Assembly: GCA_030407315.1 (NCBI GenBank)
Contig: JALQPE010001750.1
Span: forward strand, 16,638-80,637
Length of the DNA: 64,000 bases
Source of the DNA: Asparagopsis taxiformis
Taxonomy: Eukaryota > Rhodophyta > Florideophyceae > Bonnemaisoniales > Bonnemaisoniaceae
Reading direction: 5' to 3'
Below are positions 31,772 through 42,609 of the stretch, piece after piece. The notes under the pieces are model-generated. The model searched no databases, was not told where the DNA came from, and saw only the letters and a list, made by a program, of their open reading frames with translations. Each line of letters begins with the position of its first letter. Positions within the stretch are counted from its first letter, which is position 1. The translations under genes were made by a program, and so were the position numbers.

Positions 31772-33931
31772 CCGGGGGGAGTGAGGTGTCGCGCTCCCGC
31801 CAGGAGGTGGAACAGCTTCGCTGTAGGGTGGACATCTCACCATCCATATCTCCACAGGATGGAACGAAGAAACCAATACGATTGAACCGTCCTACCCAGA
31901 CACCAACCGGGGATATCCCTTATCCCCTCCCCTCTCAGCCAAAGGCTGCATGTCTTTTGAAGGCAGCCCACTACGTGGTTTTAGGTTCCATCGGAATATC
32001 CGAGACACTTCTAACGCTTATGCGTATGGTTATGGACACCGGTTCCGGTCCTTCGGTCGTCCAAGAATCAACCTTACCCAAGGGATGGAAGGCCTATGCC
32101 GCGCAGACCGGGAATATCCCTCAACTGGCAGACGCCAATGGTAATCCTCTTAGGATAACGGGAAGAATCAAGCTGCTAATACAGCTAGGCCGAAAGCTTC
32201 TGGACGCAGAATTCTTTGTAGCCCCTAAGCTGGCAGTACCAGTTATCCTGGGAACAGGTATCATGAACTCGCATGTAGAGGCAATTAGATGCCGCGCTCA
32301 GCGCATTGATGTGCATGATGGTGGCTCGATAGCCATACTGCTTATGCAGAATGTGAGTAAAATGAACAACTCTTCTTCTTCTTGCTATGTACATGAGTCA
32401 AGCCCTACGCAGGGTACTGATTTGGATCACCAGTCCAACCGGATCCGGCTAGCAAGAGAAATCACCCTTCCCCCCCATGAGTCAAGTAACCGCATCGGTT
32501 GTCTGTGCTGGGGGCGGACTAAGCCTCCTCGAGGCAAAGGAAAAACTTTTCCACCGACAGCATATCTCAATGCCGAACGGCATTGCCGAAATCATTCCTC
32601 GAACAGTCTTCACTGTTATTCTAACGAATTTTGGGTCAGCAGAGAGATACCTCCCGAAGGGGACGGTTGTTGGTATTGCTCGTCGAGCACCCGGCACAGC
32701 CGATCGAAGGCTCCCCTGTGAGTTGTACTCTTCCGGTACAAACCGTATCATCAGTCTGACCAACCCGGCGACGGGAATCAAGGAGAAAGAGAATCCACAA
32801 TGGCGGGAGGATGTATCCTTGGAACACCTTCAACTACCGCAGTTGAAGGATAAAATTATAACGATGCTATCGCAGCATGAGTCCATGTGGGACGGGTCTC
32901 TTGGAGACATTAGAGCAACAGAGCATCGGATTGATGTAATCGAAGGAAGTCGACCTCGTCGACAGCAACCATACAGGATGGGACCCTTGAGAAGGGAGCT
33001 GGCAAGTAAGGAGATCATCTCCATGCTAGAGAAAGGGGTCATCGAACCCTCGAATTCTGAGTGGGCTGGCCCAGTTGTCTTGGTACCCAAGAAGGATGGT
33101 AAGCTACGCTTTTGCGTTGACTACCGCCGTCTCAACGACATCACAATATCGGAAGCTTATCCGTTGCCCCGTATGGACGATTGTATAGACTCCTTAGGAG
33201 ATGCACGCGTGTTCACCACGCTCGACTGTAACTCGGGCTATTGGAAGATTCCCGTTGCCTCCGAGGATCGGGATAAGACGGCCTTTACGTCGTACCTTGG
33301 AACATATCGATTTAAACGATTGCCCTTCGGGCTGAAGAATGCGCCCGCCACGTTCCAACGTGTTATCGATATTATCTTAAGCAGCGTACGCTGGCAAACT
33401 TGTCTCATCTATCTTGACGACGTCATCGTCTTCTCACGGAGTGAGGAAGAACACCTTCATCAGGTGGATCAGGTACTCACACTGTTGAGGAAGGCAGGGG
33501 TAACCCTAAAACTGGCCAAGTGCCACTTCTTCGAAGCGAAGGTAGATTACCTTGGACATGTGGTTATGCCAGGTAAGCTGGCGGTCGCCCAATCGGCAAC
33601 GGACGCTATTGCGAAAGCAACTTTTCTGACCACACCTACGCAAATGCGTTCTTTCCTCGGGAGCTGCGGGGTCTTCCGCCGTTTCGTGAAGGGGTACGCG
33701 GATATCTCCCACCCCCTCAACACGATGTTGACTAAGGAAAACCTACCGAGCTTCGGTTCAATGCCTCCAACACAGGAACAACGCCACGCGTTTGAACAAC
33801 TCAAGGAATCCTTGGTGAAACCACCAATATTGGCTCTGCCAAGAGTGGGTAAACCCTACATCGTAGACACGGACGCTTCTGCGTATCAGATAGGGTGTGT
33901 GCTGTTGCAACAGCAGGATGACGACGGCTAT

Positions 33932-34778
33932 TGTGGGGGTTAAGGCACAACTTGGGAGGTGTTCCGGTCGAAGGTGCCTCCGAATCCCTGAGGTGGGGAG
34001 CGGAGGGTAGTTTATATAGACTAGGTGGTAGCTCTAGGAGGGGTAAAATGAAGGGTAACTACGAGGACCTACAAGGAGTAGGTATCGGGAGATCAACCAA
34101 TAGGAGAGGAGAATGGGAGATATTGTTGGTGGTGGCGGATCTGGAAACGGTCATGAGGAGAGTGTGACACAGAGGGCCACGTGTCCGAGTCCAGCAATGT
34201 CACACGTGTCCGAGTCCAGCAATGTCACACGTGTAAGAGTCTAGCAATGTCACACGTGTAAGAGTCTAGCAATGTCACACGTGTAAGAGGTTGGCAGGAA
34301 CCCCTGACACGTGGAAACCTGGAACCGGGCGCGACCGGGCCCCGCAGGGCGGCTTGCAGTGTAAGCTTATATTTCTTACATGTAAGCTTACAGTTGAAAT
34401 TTCATTGAAAAACGAGGTTTCCGTCAGTTACAGTTGTAAGTTACCTGTCATATGGGCGTATAGGTGTAAGTAACCCTGTAAGTGGGGCGAAAGTGGCTGA
34501 AAAAGCCATGTAATCTTGTAAGTAACCGTGGCAGTCACATGACAGGTGTTGTAAGTGTATCATAACATGTAAGTAGCCTACTCAAGTGTCTCCTAGGTGG
34601 TGTAAGGTATATGGAAAGCTGTAAGTAGCCTCGTAGGAGTGGTTACTGTAAGCTTCCCTTGTAGTTGGGAGCTTTGGTCTCTGTGGAATTTTATTATCTT
34701 ATTGGTTGGTCGGGGTATGGTGTTGGAAGAACAGGAATCTAGTGTTTACCATGAGGTCTAGAGGACTGATCCCTTACA
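33932..34778 (+). mobile_element. Solo LTR inserted in the Gypsy B RNase H gene
   Basis: An 847-bp stretch starting TGTGGGGGTTAAGG and ending GATCCCTTACA (TGT...ACA ends), flanked by the direct 5-bp repeat GCTAT at 33927-33931 and 34779-34783. Removing it with one GCTAT rejoins the RNase H reading frame as compared with Gypsy C. It carries a TATATA string at 34013-34018, a 25-bp tandem array and many TGTAAG motifs, and has no coding capacity. Its sequence differs from the LTRs of Gypsy B and C, so it marks another LTR family. Confidence 0.9.
34175..34297 (+). repeat. 25-bp tandem repeat in the solo LTR
   Basis: Three full copies (34198-34222, 34223-34247, 34248-34272) and two partial ones of a unit built on TGTCACACGTGT followed by CCGAGTCCAGCAA or AAGAGTCTAGCAA. 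Each unit contains CACGTG, the E-box/G-box palindrome, so the array may be a promoter or enhancer of the LTR. Confidence 0.85.
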
Positions 34779-37670
34779 GCTATCGTCCTGTAGGATACTG
34801 GTCGCGGAACTTAACCAAACCCGAAAGGGGATATTCTCCGAAAGAGCGCGACTGTCTCGCTGTAGTATGGGCAGTCACTACCCTCAGACCATACCTTGAG
34901 CAAACAAAGTTTGTGGTACGATCCGATCATAACGCGTTGCGTTGGTTGATGAATATCACCGACCCATCCGGGCGCCTTTGCCGTTGGCGACTCCGCCTCT
35001 CAGAGTTTGACTACACCATAGTCTATCGCCCAGGTAGGGTTCACCAAGTACCAGACGCTTTATCGCGTGTTGAAACGGAAGGGTTAGACCCACATCCAGT
35101 GGATGACGAAGTTCCCACACTCTTCGCGTATGATCTTACCCAGGAAGTAACTGTTACAGAAGAGATGAACCCTTGGTTCTTTGATGTGCTCATCGCGCGG
35201 AATTCCACTGACAAATCCCTAACGGGAATAAACCCAGCTGTCCTAACGACACACCCTCAGACAGAGGGTTGCGAACCGATAACACTCAACGAGTGGATTG
35301 AGGAACAACACTCCGATGACTTCTGTCAACAAGTATTTACCAGTCAGAAGCCTGACTCTCTCTTCTTTGAAGATGACCAAGGTGTCTTGCGACGTAAATC
35401 CACCCTTGACAATTCCCACCAAGTGGTTGTACCAAGAACACTCAGGCCCCGCCTGTTGAAGATGTGTCATCACGACGTACTCGCGGGTCACCCCGGACAA
35501 AACCGTATGTATGAGACTATGCGTCTCTCGTATTATTGGCCTGCCATGGCCGCGGATATCACCGCTACGGTTGAACGTTGTCAGGCTTGCGCTAGAAACC
35601 GACTCAAGTTGCGTAGACACGCTAACACATTGAAACTATTCCCAGCTTCAGCACCGCTGGAAGAAGTCTCTATAGACTTATTAGACCCGTTGCCTAAAAC
35701 AAAGAAGGGTAACCTTCACCTTTTAGTAATTACCTGTCGCTTCACGAAGCTTACTCAGGTTGTACCATTACGCAGTATCACTGCTTACCATGTGGCTGTT
35801 GCCTTTTGCACCCATTGGGTTTTCAAGTACGGTCCCTCTAGGACGTTGCTTTCCGATAACGGACCTCAGTTTGCTTCCAAACTTTTTCAGGCTGTTTGCC
35901 TGCAACTTGGAACAAAGAACTTATTCACAACAACCTACCACCCTCAGACCAACGGTCAGGTAGAACGGTATAACCGTACGTTGTTGAACATGTTACGCAA
36001 CTACGTAAATGAGAACCAGAATGACTGGGATGTGTACGCACCAGCGTTGACTTACGCGTACAATACGCACGTGCACCGAACGACAGGGACAACACCCTTT
36101 GACCTTATCTTAAGTAGACCTCCACCACCTTACTCCCTTCATCACTCAACGAGATCACGGCAAAACCCGGACGCTTTCTTGAAACAGGATTTCCTGCAGC
36201 GGATTGCTCACGCAATTTAAAAGGCCGGTCAACGGCTACAAGCCACGCAAGCGCGTTATAAACGGGACTTTGACCGAAGGATCCGGAAGACCAAACGACT
36301 CCTTCAGGAGGGTGACTACGTCTACCTTGACAACCCCGAAGTACGGGAACGAAACAAGTTGACGCCACTGGCGCAAGGACCTTTTAAGGTTGCTAAAGCC
36401 GGTAGGCGTACCGTCCATATTGAACGTGATGGACTTGTCGAACAAGTTAGCCAAGACCGCGTGACGTATGCGTCACAACCTGAACAGGAAATACCGCACT
36501 CACGGTTAACTTCTAACGGAGCACCCGTACCTGCGGCAAGAACCGACGAGCAAGCCGCCAACACGGTGCCGAGTATGGCGGAAGAACGACTACGTCGCGA
36601 GGCATCAGGTCCGCAGCGCGTACCTCTTCACACCGGACAACCCCCAGGTCACCCTGTAACCAAGCCTTTGTCATCCCGCTCCGCGGTTGAAGGTGATTCC
36701 GTAACTAACACACCGAGTATCGGTCCGAGACGAACCGTCTTTGAGGAGGGGGCCCAGGCTGACATACGTCGTAATAACAATGCTGCTTCACAGCCGATGT
36801 CCGCTCAACTTGACCTCGCCGAGGATGAAACTCTTGACACAATGCAGGAACCTGCTTCCCAAGACGCCAACAAGACGTTCTCCCGGCTACGCCGATCAAC
36901 CCATATGGCACCAACCGGAATAAGTCCGAAGAAGAATAGTCGTTCTCGTCGACAAACAAGAATAAGCCGACCACACGGCATGGAAATATCCCAAGAAGCC
37001 ACTTCGGCTGAGCCGATAAACCCTGCGGGTGACACGGCCAACACCGGGAGCAGACGACGCTCGTCGAGCCAAGAGGTTATACCCGAACCGGGAACTGTCT
37101 CCCAGAACCTGGAACCACCTGAGGAACAGGAATTCGCCATAGACGACTTGATCGATTATATCGTCGACGACGATCAGGAGGAATGGTTCCTCGTGAAGTG
37201 GTACGGGTACCGTGACCCTACGTGGACGCAACGGAACAACGTGCCAGACGAGCAAATATCTCGGTACTTCCGGAAAGTTGACCGCCCAGCGGGTAAGAAA
37301 ACGTCTAAACGACGAACGGCCAAAAGGCGTGGTAAGTAGAACGGCAGAGCTGCCCCACAGCAAAGCTGTTGTACGCAAGAGCGTCAGTAGGAACGGCTAG
37401 TGATCGCGGCGTCACCGCTAATGAACACAAGGTTGAGCCGGTAAGACCCCACGAACAGCACCCGTCGGGTTGGCCAAATAACAAAAACCGCGAGCGGTAG
37501 AAATATGAAGCCAATCGGCGGAAGAAAAATTCCATAAAAACAACAAAAACATTCCAAATTTTAATGGGAGACATGACAAAGCCGCACACGGCGCATGGAT
37601 GAACGATCTAACATGAGAGTGAAACGCAAATGCGTATAAGAAGGTAAACCCGGTTACGGAAGGAAGACGT

Positions 37671-39095
37671 CTAACGTCGGAAGTTGTCGGAGGGACGGGG
37701 ACGCTGATGCGAAGGGTAGGAAGAGGTTGGCCTCAATGACCGGTTGGTCGGATGTTGAGCTGTAGAACGACGAGTGTCACGAGGACGAATGCGTCCAGCA
37801 TCCCGACGGGAAGTGGTTAAACGAGCCGGTGGGCGATGATGAGGCACAGCAGGGACTGAAGGAACCGATACAGTTGGAGAATTGGTGACCACCTCATCGG
37901 ACATATCCGGAGACTCCTCCCTCACGGGATCCCGTGCTTCGATGCGCTGAAGCAACGGCGGAGTCGTGTTAACTGGAGAAGCGCGCCGGGCGCGGACGTT
38001 TCGACCATCGTCGCGCTCAGCGGGAGAACGATCCCGACGACGACCGGATATCCCTCCTCGAGGTTGAATACTAGCTGGAGTCTCCAGGGCGTGTGTCGTA
38101 TCCCTACCCCGCTCATGCGGTATGCGCCTACGCGCAAGATCCTGAAGCTCTCGGACTCTTGTTACTAGTTCATCAAACGTCTTATGCCTCGCAGTTAAGT
38201 CCTTTTCCAATTTTGACACCTTCTCTTCCGCTAAGCGGCGACCTGTACGCTCTGCGCGATAGCGCGTTACTGCAGCATCCCGTCGCTCGCGACTCTCCTT
38301 GTACCGGGTACCCAACGTGACACACGTTAACGCCAAAGTATCCAACGCATTGCGAACGGGGTAACCGTCATCCCGTGGATGAAACACCGACGAAAGTTGG
38401 CCATCACCAAGACTTTCCGCCAATTGGCGAACATTCGTAACCGATAATAACTGCGCCGCAGACAAACTGGATCCAAGAACATCCGCGCGAGCGGTAGCAA
38501 GACCGACCGTACCGTCATCCTCGAGTGACTGACCGGATTGACGGTCTGGTGACAGAAACGGCGCTGCCGTAGAAGCCGGAAGACCCGGACGGGTAGAGCG
38601 AGAAAGATCCAGTGGGGCTGGTGGAGGGACAACTGCCGGGGGTTCCATCGCTTCGTAAGAAGCTGGCTCTACAGGAGCAGTTGGATGAGGGGAGACGCCG
38701 GAATCGGCTGGACGATAATGACTAGCAGGTGTCGAACGCCCAGGGCGTGGAACGTGCATCTCCCGTTCGGGTTTGTACATGTAGTCCTCCAAATCTCCGT
38801 CGGAGTAACTTGGCGGGTCGACCGTAAGATAGCCGTCCTCGGCAAATTCACCGTCCCGACGAAACGGAGGAGTCTCAACCACAGTCCCGTCCCGGGTAGT
38901 ATATGCCGCGGCCTTCGCCGGTTTGAAGGGTAAACTCGGATGCGAGTAAAGGAAGATCTTCTCGGGCGCAACGCCTTCGATTGTACAAGCAATCTCCTCT
39001 ATACCATCGATGGTCTTGTAAAAAGCCTCGAGGAGGTCGATGATAACCTTCACATCTACGCTACGCGTCTTCGGTACAACCGGTGATAACGGCAT
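37671..39095 (-). CDS. Antisense ORF of Gypsy B, unknown coiled-coil protein
   Basis: A 474-aa open frame on the strand opposite to gag/pol, between the chromodomain and the lost 3' LTR. The first 45 residues look folded (VDVKVIIDLLEAFYKTIDGI). A proline/serine-rich stretch follows, then at about residues 260-325 a charged coiled coil (TGRRLAEEKVSKLEKDL, then TFDELVTRVRELQDLARR), and a basic R/P-rich tail. The family is not recognised. The ATG at 39095 touches the Gypsy C LTR, so the true N-terminus may have been removed by that insertion. Its position parallels the antisense ORFs of Gypsy A and C. Confidence 0.55.
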   Translation of the reverse strand: MPLSPVVPKTRSVDVKVIIDLLEAFYKTIDGIEEIACTIEGVAPEKIFLYSHPSLPFKPAKAAAYTTRDGTVVETPPFRRDGEFAEDGYLTVDPPSYSDGDLEDYMYKPEREMHVPRPGRSTPASHYRPADSGVSPHPTAPVEPASYEAMEPPAVVPPPAPLDLSRSTRPGLPASTAAPFLSPDRQSGQSLEDDGTVGLATARADVLGSSLSAAQLLSVTNVRQLAESLGDGQLSSVFHPRDDGYPVRNALDTLALTCVTLGTRYKESRERRDAAVTRYRAERTGRRLAEEKVSKLEKDLTARHKTFDELVTRVRELQDLARRRIPHERGRDTTHALETPASIQPRGGISGRRRDRSPAERDDGRNVRARRASPVNTTPPLLQRIEARDPVREESPDMSDEVVTNSPTVSVPSVPAVPHHRPPARLTTSRRDAGRIRPRDTRRSTAQHPTNRSLRPTSSYPSHQRPRPSDNFRR

Positions 39096-39904
39096 TGTGG
39101 TGCAATTTAAGTTGGTCGATGGAACCGATGCGAGCGCGCGCGTTTACGTTAGTCCGCAAGCATCCGTTTGAGTTAGTTTAGTAAGCGAGCGTACGCGTGG
39201 CGCCTTGATTACGTGTCACGGAGCGTCAAAGCGAGCGCGTGCGCGCGTACGTTGCCACGAAACCGCGAGCCGCGCCACATGTAGCGATTTCCGCGAATTT
39301 CCCTTTATTTCCCTTTTTTGGGTTTTTTAGGACGAAAGTCTTTTTCCCAAAATATTTCCCTTTTTGCGTGCGAGCGTGCGGCCGCCGCCGGCCGGCCACA
39401 CAAGGACAGCCTGTCCCAAGTAAGTTAGCTATTAGTGGTCCCATGGCTTCGCACCCTACCAATAAACAGTCAGCACTTTCGCAGCTACGAGTTAAGCGTT
39501 GAGCGCGTCGCGAGGACCGATTGCGTTACGACGTTGCGTGCGGATTGCTCACGATCGCCGACGTACGTGCGCGCGCGCCGCGTTTACCGACCGTCGAATT
39601 GCGTCGCACCGCGAGACCGCGCGTTGCGTCGCATACCGCTAGGCCAGGGATTTACGACCCCTGCGTGGATCGTGTTGAGCTCGAGTTTACTCGGTGATCT
39701 CACCCTGAGATCACGGCTTGCGCCGGCCCGCGAATCCCGTGTTGCGATCGACCCTGCGCGTTCCGCCGTTGTACCACCCGATCGCTAGCGCGACCGAGCG
39801 ACGTGCGAAACGCAAGTTCACGAGCGCGTTACGGTTCAACACGCCCTGAAAAGGCAAGCGATTCTAGAACTCTCTTAGTGACCGCCATCCCGGCTGGTCC
39901 TACA
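39096..39904 (+). repeat. 5' LTR of Gypsy C
   Basis: Starts TGTGGTGC and ends GGTCCTACA, two bases before the primer-binding site. Bases 39096-39250 recur at 51683-51837; beyond that no partner exists, so the right edge is inferred from the ACA end and the primer site. G/C-rich with runs of CGCG. Confidence 0.75.
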
Positions 39905-39906
39905 AC

Positions 39907-39925
39907 TGGTCTCTCGACCTAGAAT
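39907..39925 (+). other. Primer-binding site of Gypsy C
   Basis: TGGTCTCTCGACCTAGAAT, identical over 19 bases to the site of Gypsy B although neighbouring sequence differs. Complementary to a tRNA 3' end by the CCA, A58 and C61 positions. Confidence 0.78.
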
Positions 39926-40480
39926 TGCGCGAACCGACGTGCGAACTCAGCGAAGAACAGAAACTCCGCTTGGGGAAACACGGGACGCCAAACCTATCGC
40001 TTACTCTAATTCTTCTTTTATCCGTTCGTCGTGCGCGACAGCGAGGGCGATTGACGCGTGCGCGCGTATCGCTATCCCGGAAGCGGTGCTATAGCCTCTC
40101 TGGTTTGTATAACTACCCTACCTCTACTACGACGATTCGCAGCGCGGAACGACGCGATCGACGACGCAGCGCGTGCGCGCGCTAGTTCGCAACCCTAACG
40201 CGGGTTCGGCGGTGCCGAAAATATTGGGTTCGCAGACGATCGAGACCCGTCTTTGCGCGTTCCGAGCGAGGAAGAAGCCCTCCTGCGAGCGAACTCGTCC
40301 CCCTCACCCCTACTACGCGCGCCCGATACGCAGACAATTTTCGGGAAGCGCTTCCCTTTTTACTTGCCAATTTTTCGACGCGCCGACGCGAGATTTTGAC
40401 GCGCGCCGAATTCCCCTTTCTCCTTCCCCATCATCCCTTTTTCCCTTTTCCCTAGGCGACGATCGAACGCGACCGCGCCG

Positions 40481-42517
40481 ATGGATCCCCCTACGCGCGA
40501 GCGATCGAACGCGCCGACCGAACCGCCGCCAGTCGCGTCGCAAACGCACGCAGTCGACGCCCTGGTCGCTTCACACATCCCTGACCCTACCGCTTCCCCG
40601 TGGCCGCCGCTACCGACGCAAGCGCTCGCGAGCATTGACGACGACGCGCAAACGTCCGACGATGGCGCCGCAACGAAGCGCGAGGCCGAGTTCCGCGTTT
40701 CCGACGTGCACGCTACGCCGTCCGCAACGCTTCCGAGCTTGGTTCGACAAGTAGTGGACGACCCTACGTTCCAATGCATGCTCCAGGCAGAAGTCCGAGC
40801 GGCTGTGGACCGCGCCATCAAGGGCCAATCACGTGGATTGACGGCTCAGATGAGGGCGCAAGTCCACAACCTAATCGTCACTACGATGGACTCCCGCGAG
40901 GAGCACAATACCGACCGCGCGAGCGCCGTTACGCGCGAAAACCGAACGCGAACCACAGCGCGCGTGACTCCGACGAACTACGCGCGTAACGCGGATCCCG
41001 AAGGATGGCTGGAACTGGCGCGCCAGGATCTGTCATTCGACGATCACCCGCGCTCGAATAGCGACGACGGACCCGCGCACCCCGGGCTGGTAGAGATCCA
41101 GCCGTTGAACGAGCTGTTCACGCGCGCGCTTTCGTACCGCACGTATCGCTTGCGAAATACGGACCGCGCGTTTAATCGGGACATCGCGAGCGAACTGGCC
41201 AACACCGCGAAGATGGTGCGCCATTCGATGCAAGGAGAGAATTTCACGGGCACTGACGGAATCGCGGTACTATCGTTTCTGAAGTACTTCAAGAGCGCAT
41301 GCGACGACACCGGCGTATCCGAAGGCGCAGCGCTTCCGATTCTCAAGTATTTCCTGGCCGACGAAGCGCGCGACACGTTCCAAACGTACGTGGGACGAAC
41401 GTTCCGAGGAGCGCGCGCGGGCGTCGATTCGATTACGTGCTACGCGGAAGCCGTTCAGTGGCTCTTACTAACCTACGCGCGCGAAGGCGACGTTGCGCAA
41501 GCGTACCGCGACGTGGCGCAACAAACGCAAGACCCGAAGGAAACCGAAACGCAATTCGCTACGCGATTACGACGACGAGCGCTGCGCTGCGGCGACGCGT
41601 TTAGCGAGCGAACGCTTGTTTCTATTTTCGTCGATGGTCTACGCCCCTACGCGCAACACCTCGTGCGGGACGCGCTGTCTCGTGACCCGCGGCGATACAC
41701 CTTTCGAGAGCTAGTCTCTATGGCGCAGAGCCACGGGGACACGCACCGAGCGATGACGCCGACAACGAGCGCGCGACCGCTACTGCGACGAACGCCTGCG
41801 CTCTACGTAGACGAGGACGAGACACCGATGATGCAAGCTCTGACCGTGGGGCACACCCCGCCATCAGGCTTCTCATCGCCAAACGTCTCAACCTCCGCCG
41901 CGACACCGCACGCTCCGCGCGAACGGAAGTTCTCGACTCCGAGCCCCATGCGAAGTCCGACCTCGCTTGGCACTCCTTCGTCGAATTACCGCACGCCACG
42001 CTCGCGCGACGCCTCGCCCGCCGACCGCTCACGACGCACTGCGCATACCGACGACCGGGAACGCGAACGCGCGGGACCGTACACGGCGCACATACCGCGC
42101 GCGACTTACCCACCGCCCATCGTGAGGCAGACGGCACCGGCCGACACGTCTCGCACGGCAGCGTTCCGATGCCTGTTATGCAGGAAGTTCGGGCACCCGA
42201 TGGTGAATTGTCCACTGCTCTCGTCCGAGCAGCAGGCCGCGATTCGCGAAATGCATAGCCACGCGCGCCTAACGCCCGAAGAACTGAACCTGCAGCGCAA
42301 CGTTCAGGTCTTCGAAGTCTCTGCGCACGCCGACGCGAACGAGAGCGAGCGACAGCGCGTCGACGGCAACGAGCGAACGCGCGAAAACGAGGGCGCACGC
42401 GAGCGTGAGCGCGAAAACGATCGGACGCGCGAATACGACGCGCATGACGGCGAGCAGCTCACGCCCCACTCGGTTCGTTTTGCAGAAGACCCGGGAAACG
42501 CCTACGAGGAGCCGTAG
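40481..42517 (+). CDS. gag: Gypsy C Gag polyprotein
   Basis: 678 aa, ATG at 40481 after a leader of about 550 bases. The capsid-like region at about residues 230-420 parallels Gypsy B Gag (GTDGIAVLSFLKYFKSACDD, PILKYFLADEARDTF, IFVDGLRPYAQHLV). The zinc knuckle CLLCRKFGHPMVNC lies near residue 565. The C-terminal 80 residues are a repetitive stretch of E, R, N and D (RERERENDRTREYDAHD). pol follows in the frame one base back, as in Gypsy B, so a -1 frameshift or re-initiation is needed to make pol. Confidence 0.92.
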   Translation: MDPPTRERSNAPTEPPPVASQTHAVDALVASHIPDPTASPWPPLPTQALASIDDDAQTSDDGAATKREAEFRVSDVHATPSATLPSLVRQVVDDPTFQCMLQAEVRAAVDRAIKGQSRGLTAQMRAQVHNLIVTTMDSREEHNTDRASAVTRENRTRTTARVTPTNYARNADPEGWLELARQDLSFDDHPRSNSDDGPAHPGLVEIQPLNELFTRALSYRTYRLRNTDRAFNRDIASELANTAKMVRHSMQGENFTGTDGIAVLSFLKYFKSACDDTGVSEGAALPILKYFLADEARDTFQTYVGRTFRGARAGVDSITCYAEAVQWLLLTYAREGDVAQAYRDVAQQTQDPKETETQFATRLRRRALRCGDAFSERTLVSIFVDGLRPYAQHLVRDALSRDPRRYTFRELVSMAQSHGDTHRAMTPTTSARPLLRRTPALYVDEDETPMMQALTVGHTPPSGFSSPNVSTSAATPHAPRERKFSTPSPMRSPTSLGTPSSNYRTPRSRDASPADRSRRTAHTDDRERERAGPYTAHIPRATYPPPIVRQTAPADTSRTAAFRCLLCRKFGHPMVNCPLLSSEQQAAIREMHSHARLTPEELNLQRNVQVFEVSAHADANESERQRVDGNERTRENEGARERERENDRTREYDAHDGEQLTPHSVRFAEDPGNAYEEP

Positions 42518-42609
42518 CGGGTGGGCCGGCTCCTCCTCACTCAACGGATACGCGACGCGCGACGACGCAACCACCGCGCGAAAAACCGCCTCCGTTACCA
42601 CCCGAAACA

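Larger units (their letters stand above)
31772..37339 (+). pseudogene. pol: Gypsy B pol (protease, RT, RNase H, integrase, chromodomain), disrupted
   Basis: Protease: MDTGSGPSVV, then VILGTGIMNS, in the frame one base back from gag. Near a C-run at about 32468-32475 the frame changes and continues into reverse transcriptase (WAGPVVLVPKKDGKLRFCVD, TTLDCNSGYW, LIYLDDVIVFS). RNase H starts YIVDTDASAYQIGCVLL and is cut at 33931 by an 847-bp solo LTR, resuming at 34784 with RPVGYWSRNL and SDHNALRWL. Integrase has the zinc HHCC region (CHHDVLAGHPGQNRMYE, CQACARN), then SIDLLDPLP, SDNGPQF and GQVERYNR. A single TAA at 36218-36220 interrupts the integrase C-terminal part; the same frame continues to the chromodomain (EWFLVKWYGYRDPTW). 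The element is inactive. Confidence 0.88.
29062..39095 (+). mobile_element. Gypsy B: chromodomain Ty3/Gypsy retrotransposon, 3' end lost
   Basis: Order: 5' LTR, primer-binding site, gag, protease, reverse transcriptase, RNase H (split by a solo LTR), integrase, chromodomain, then an antisense ORF. The right LTR is absent; the sequence stops exactly where the Gypsy C LTR begins at 39096. It was inserted into Gypsy A at 29061/29062. One frameshift, one in-frame stop and the solo-LTR insertion make it inactive. Confidence 0.85.

Noticed and set aside
31772..31782. A G-run after Gypsy B gag identical to the Gypsy C polypurine tract, as a 3' LTR border.
   Set aside because: Protease coding sequence follows directly and no LTR begins there.
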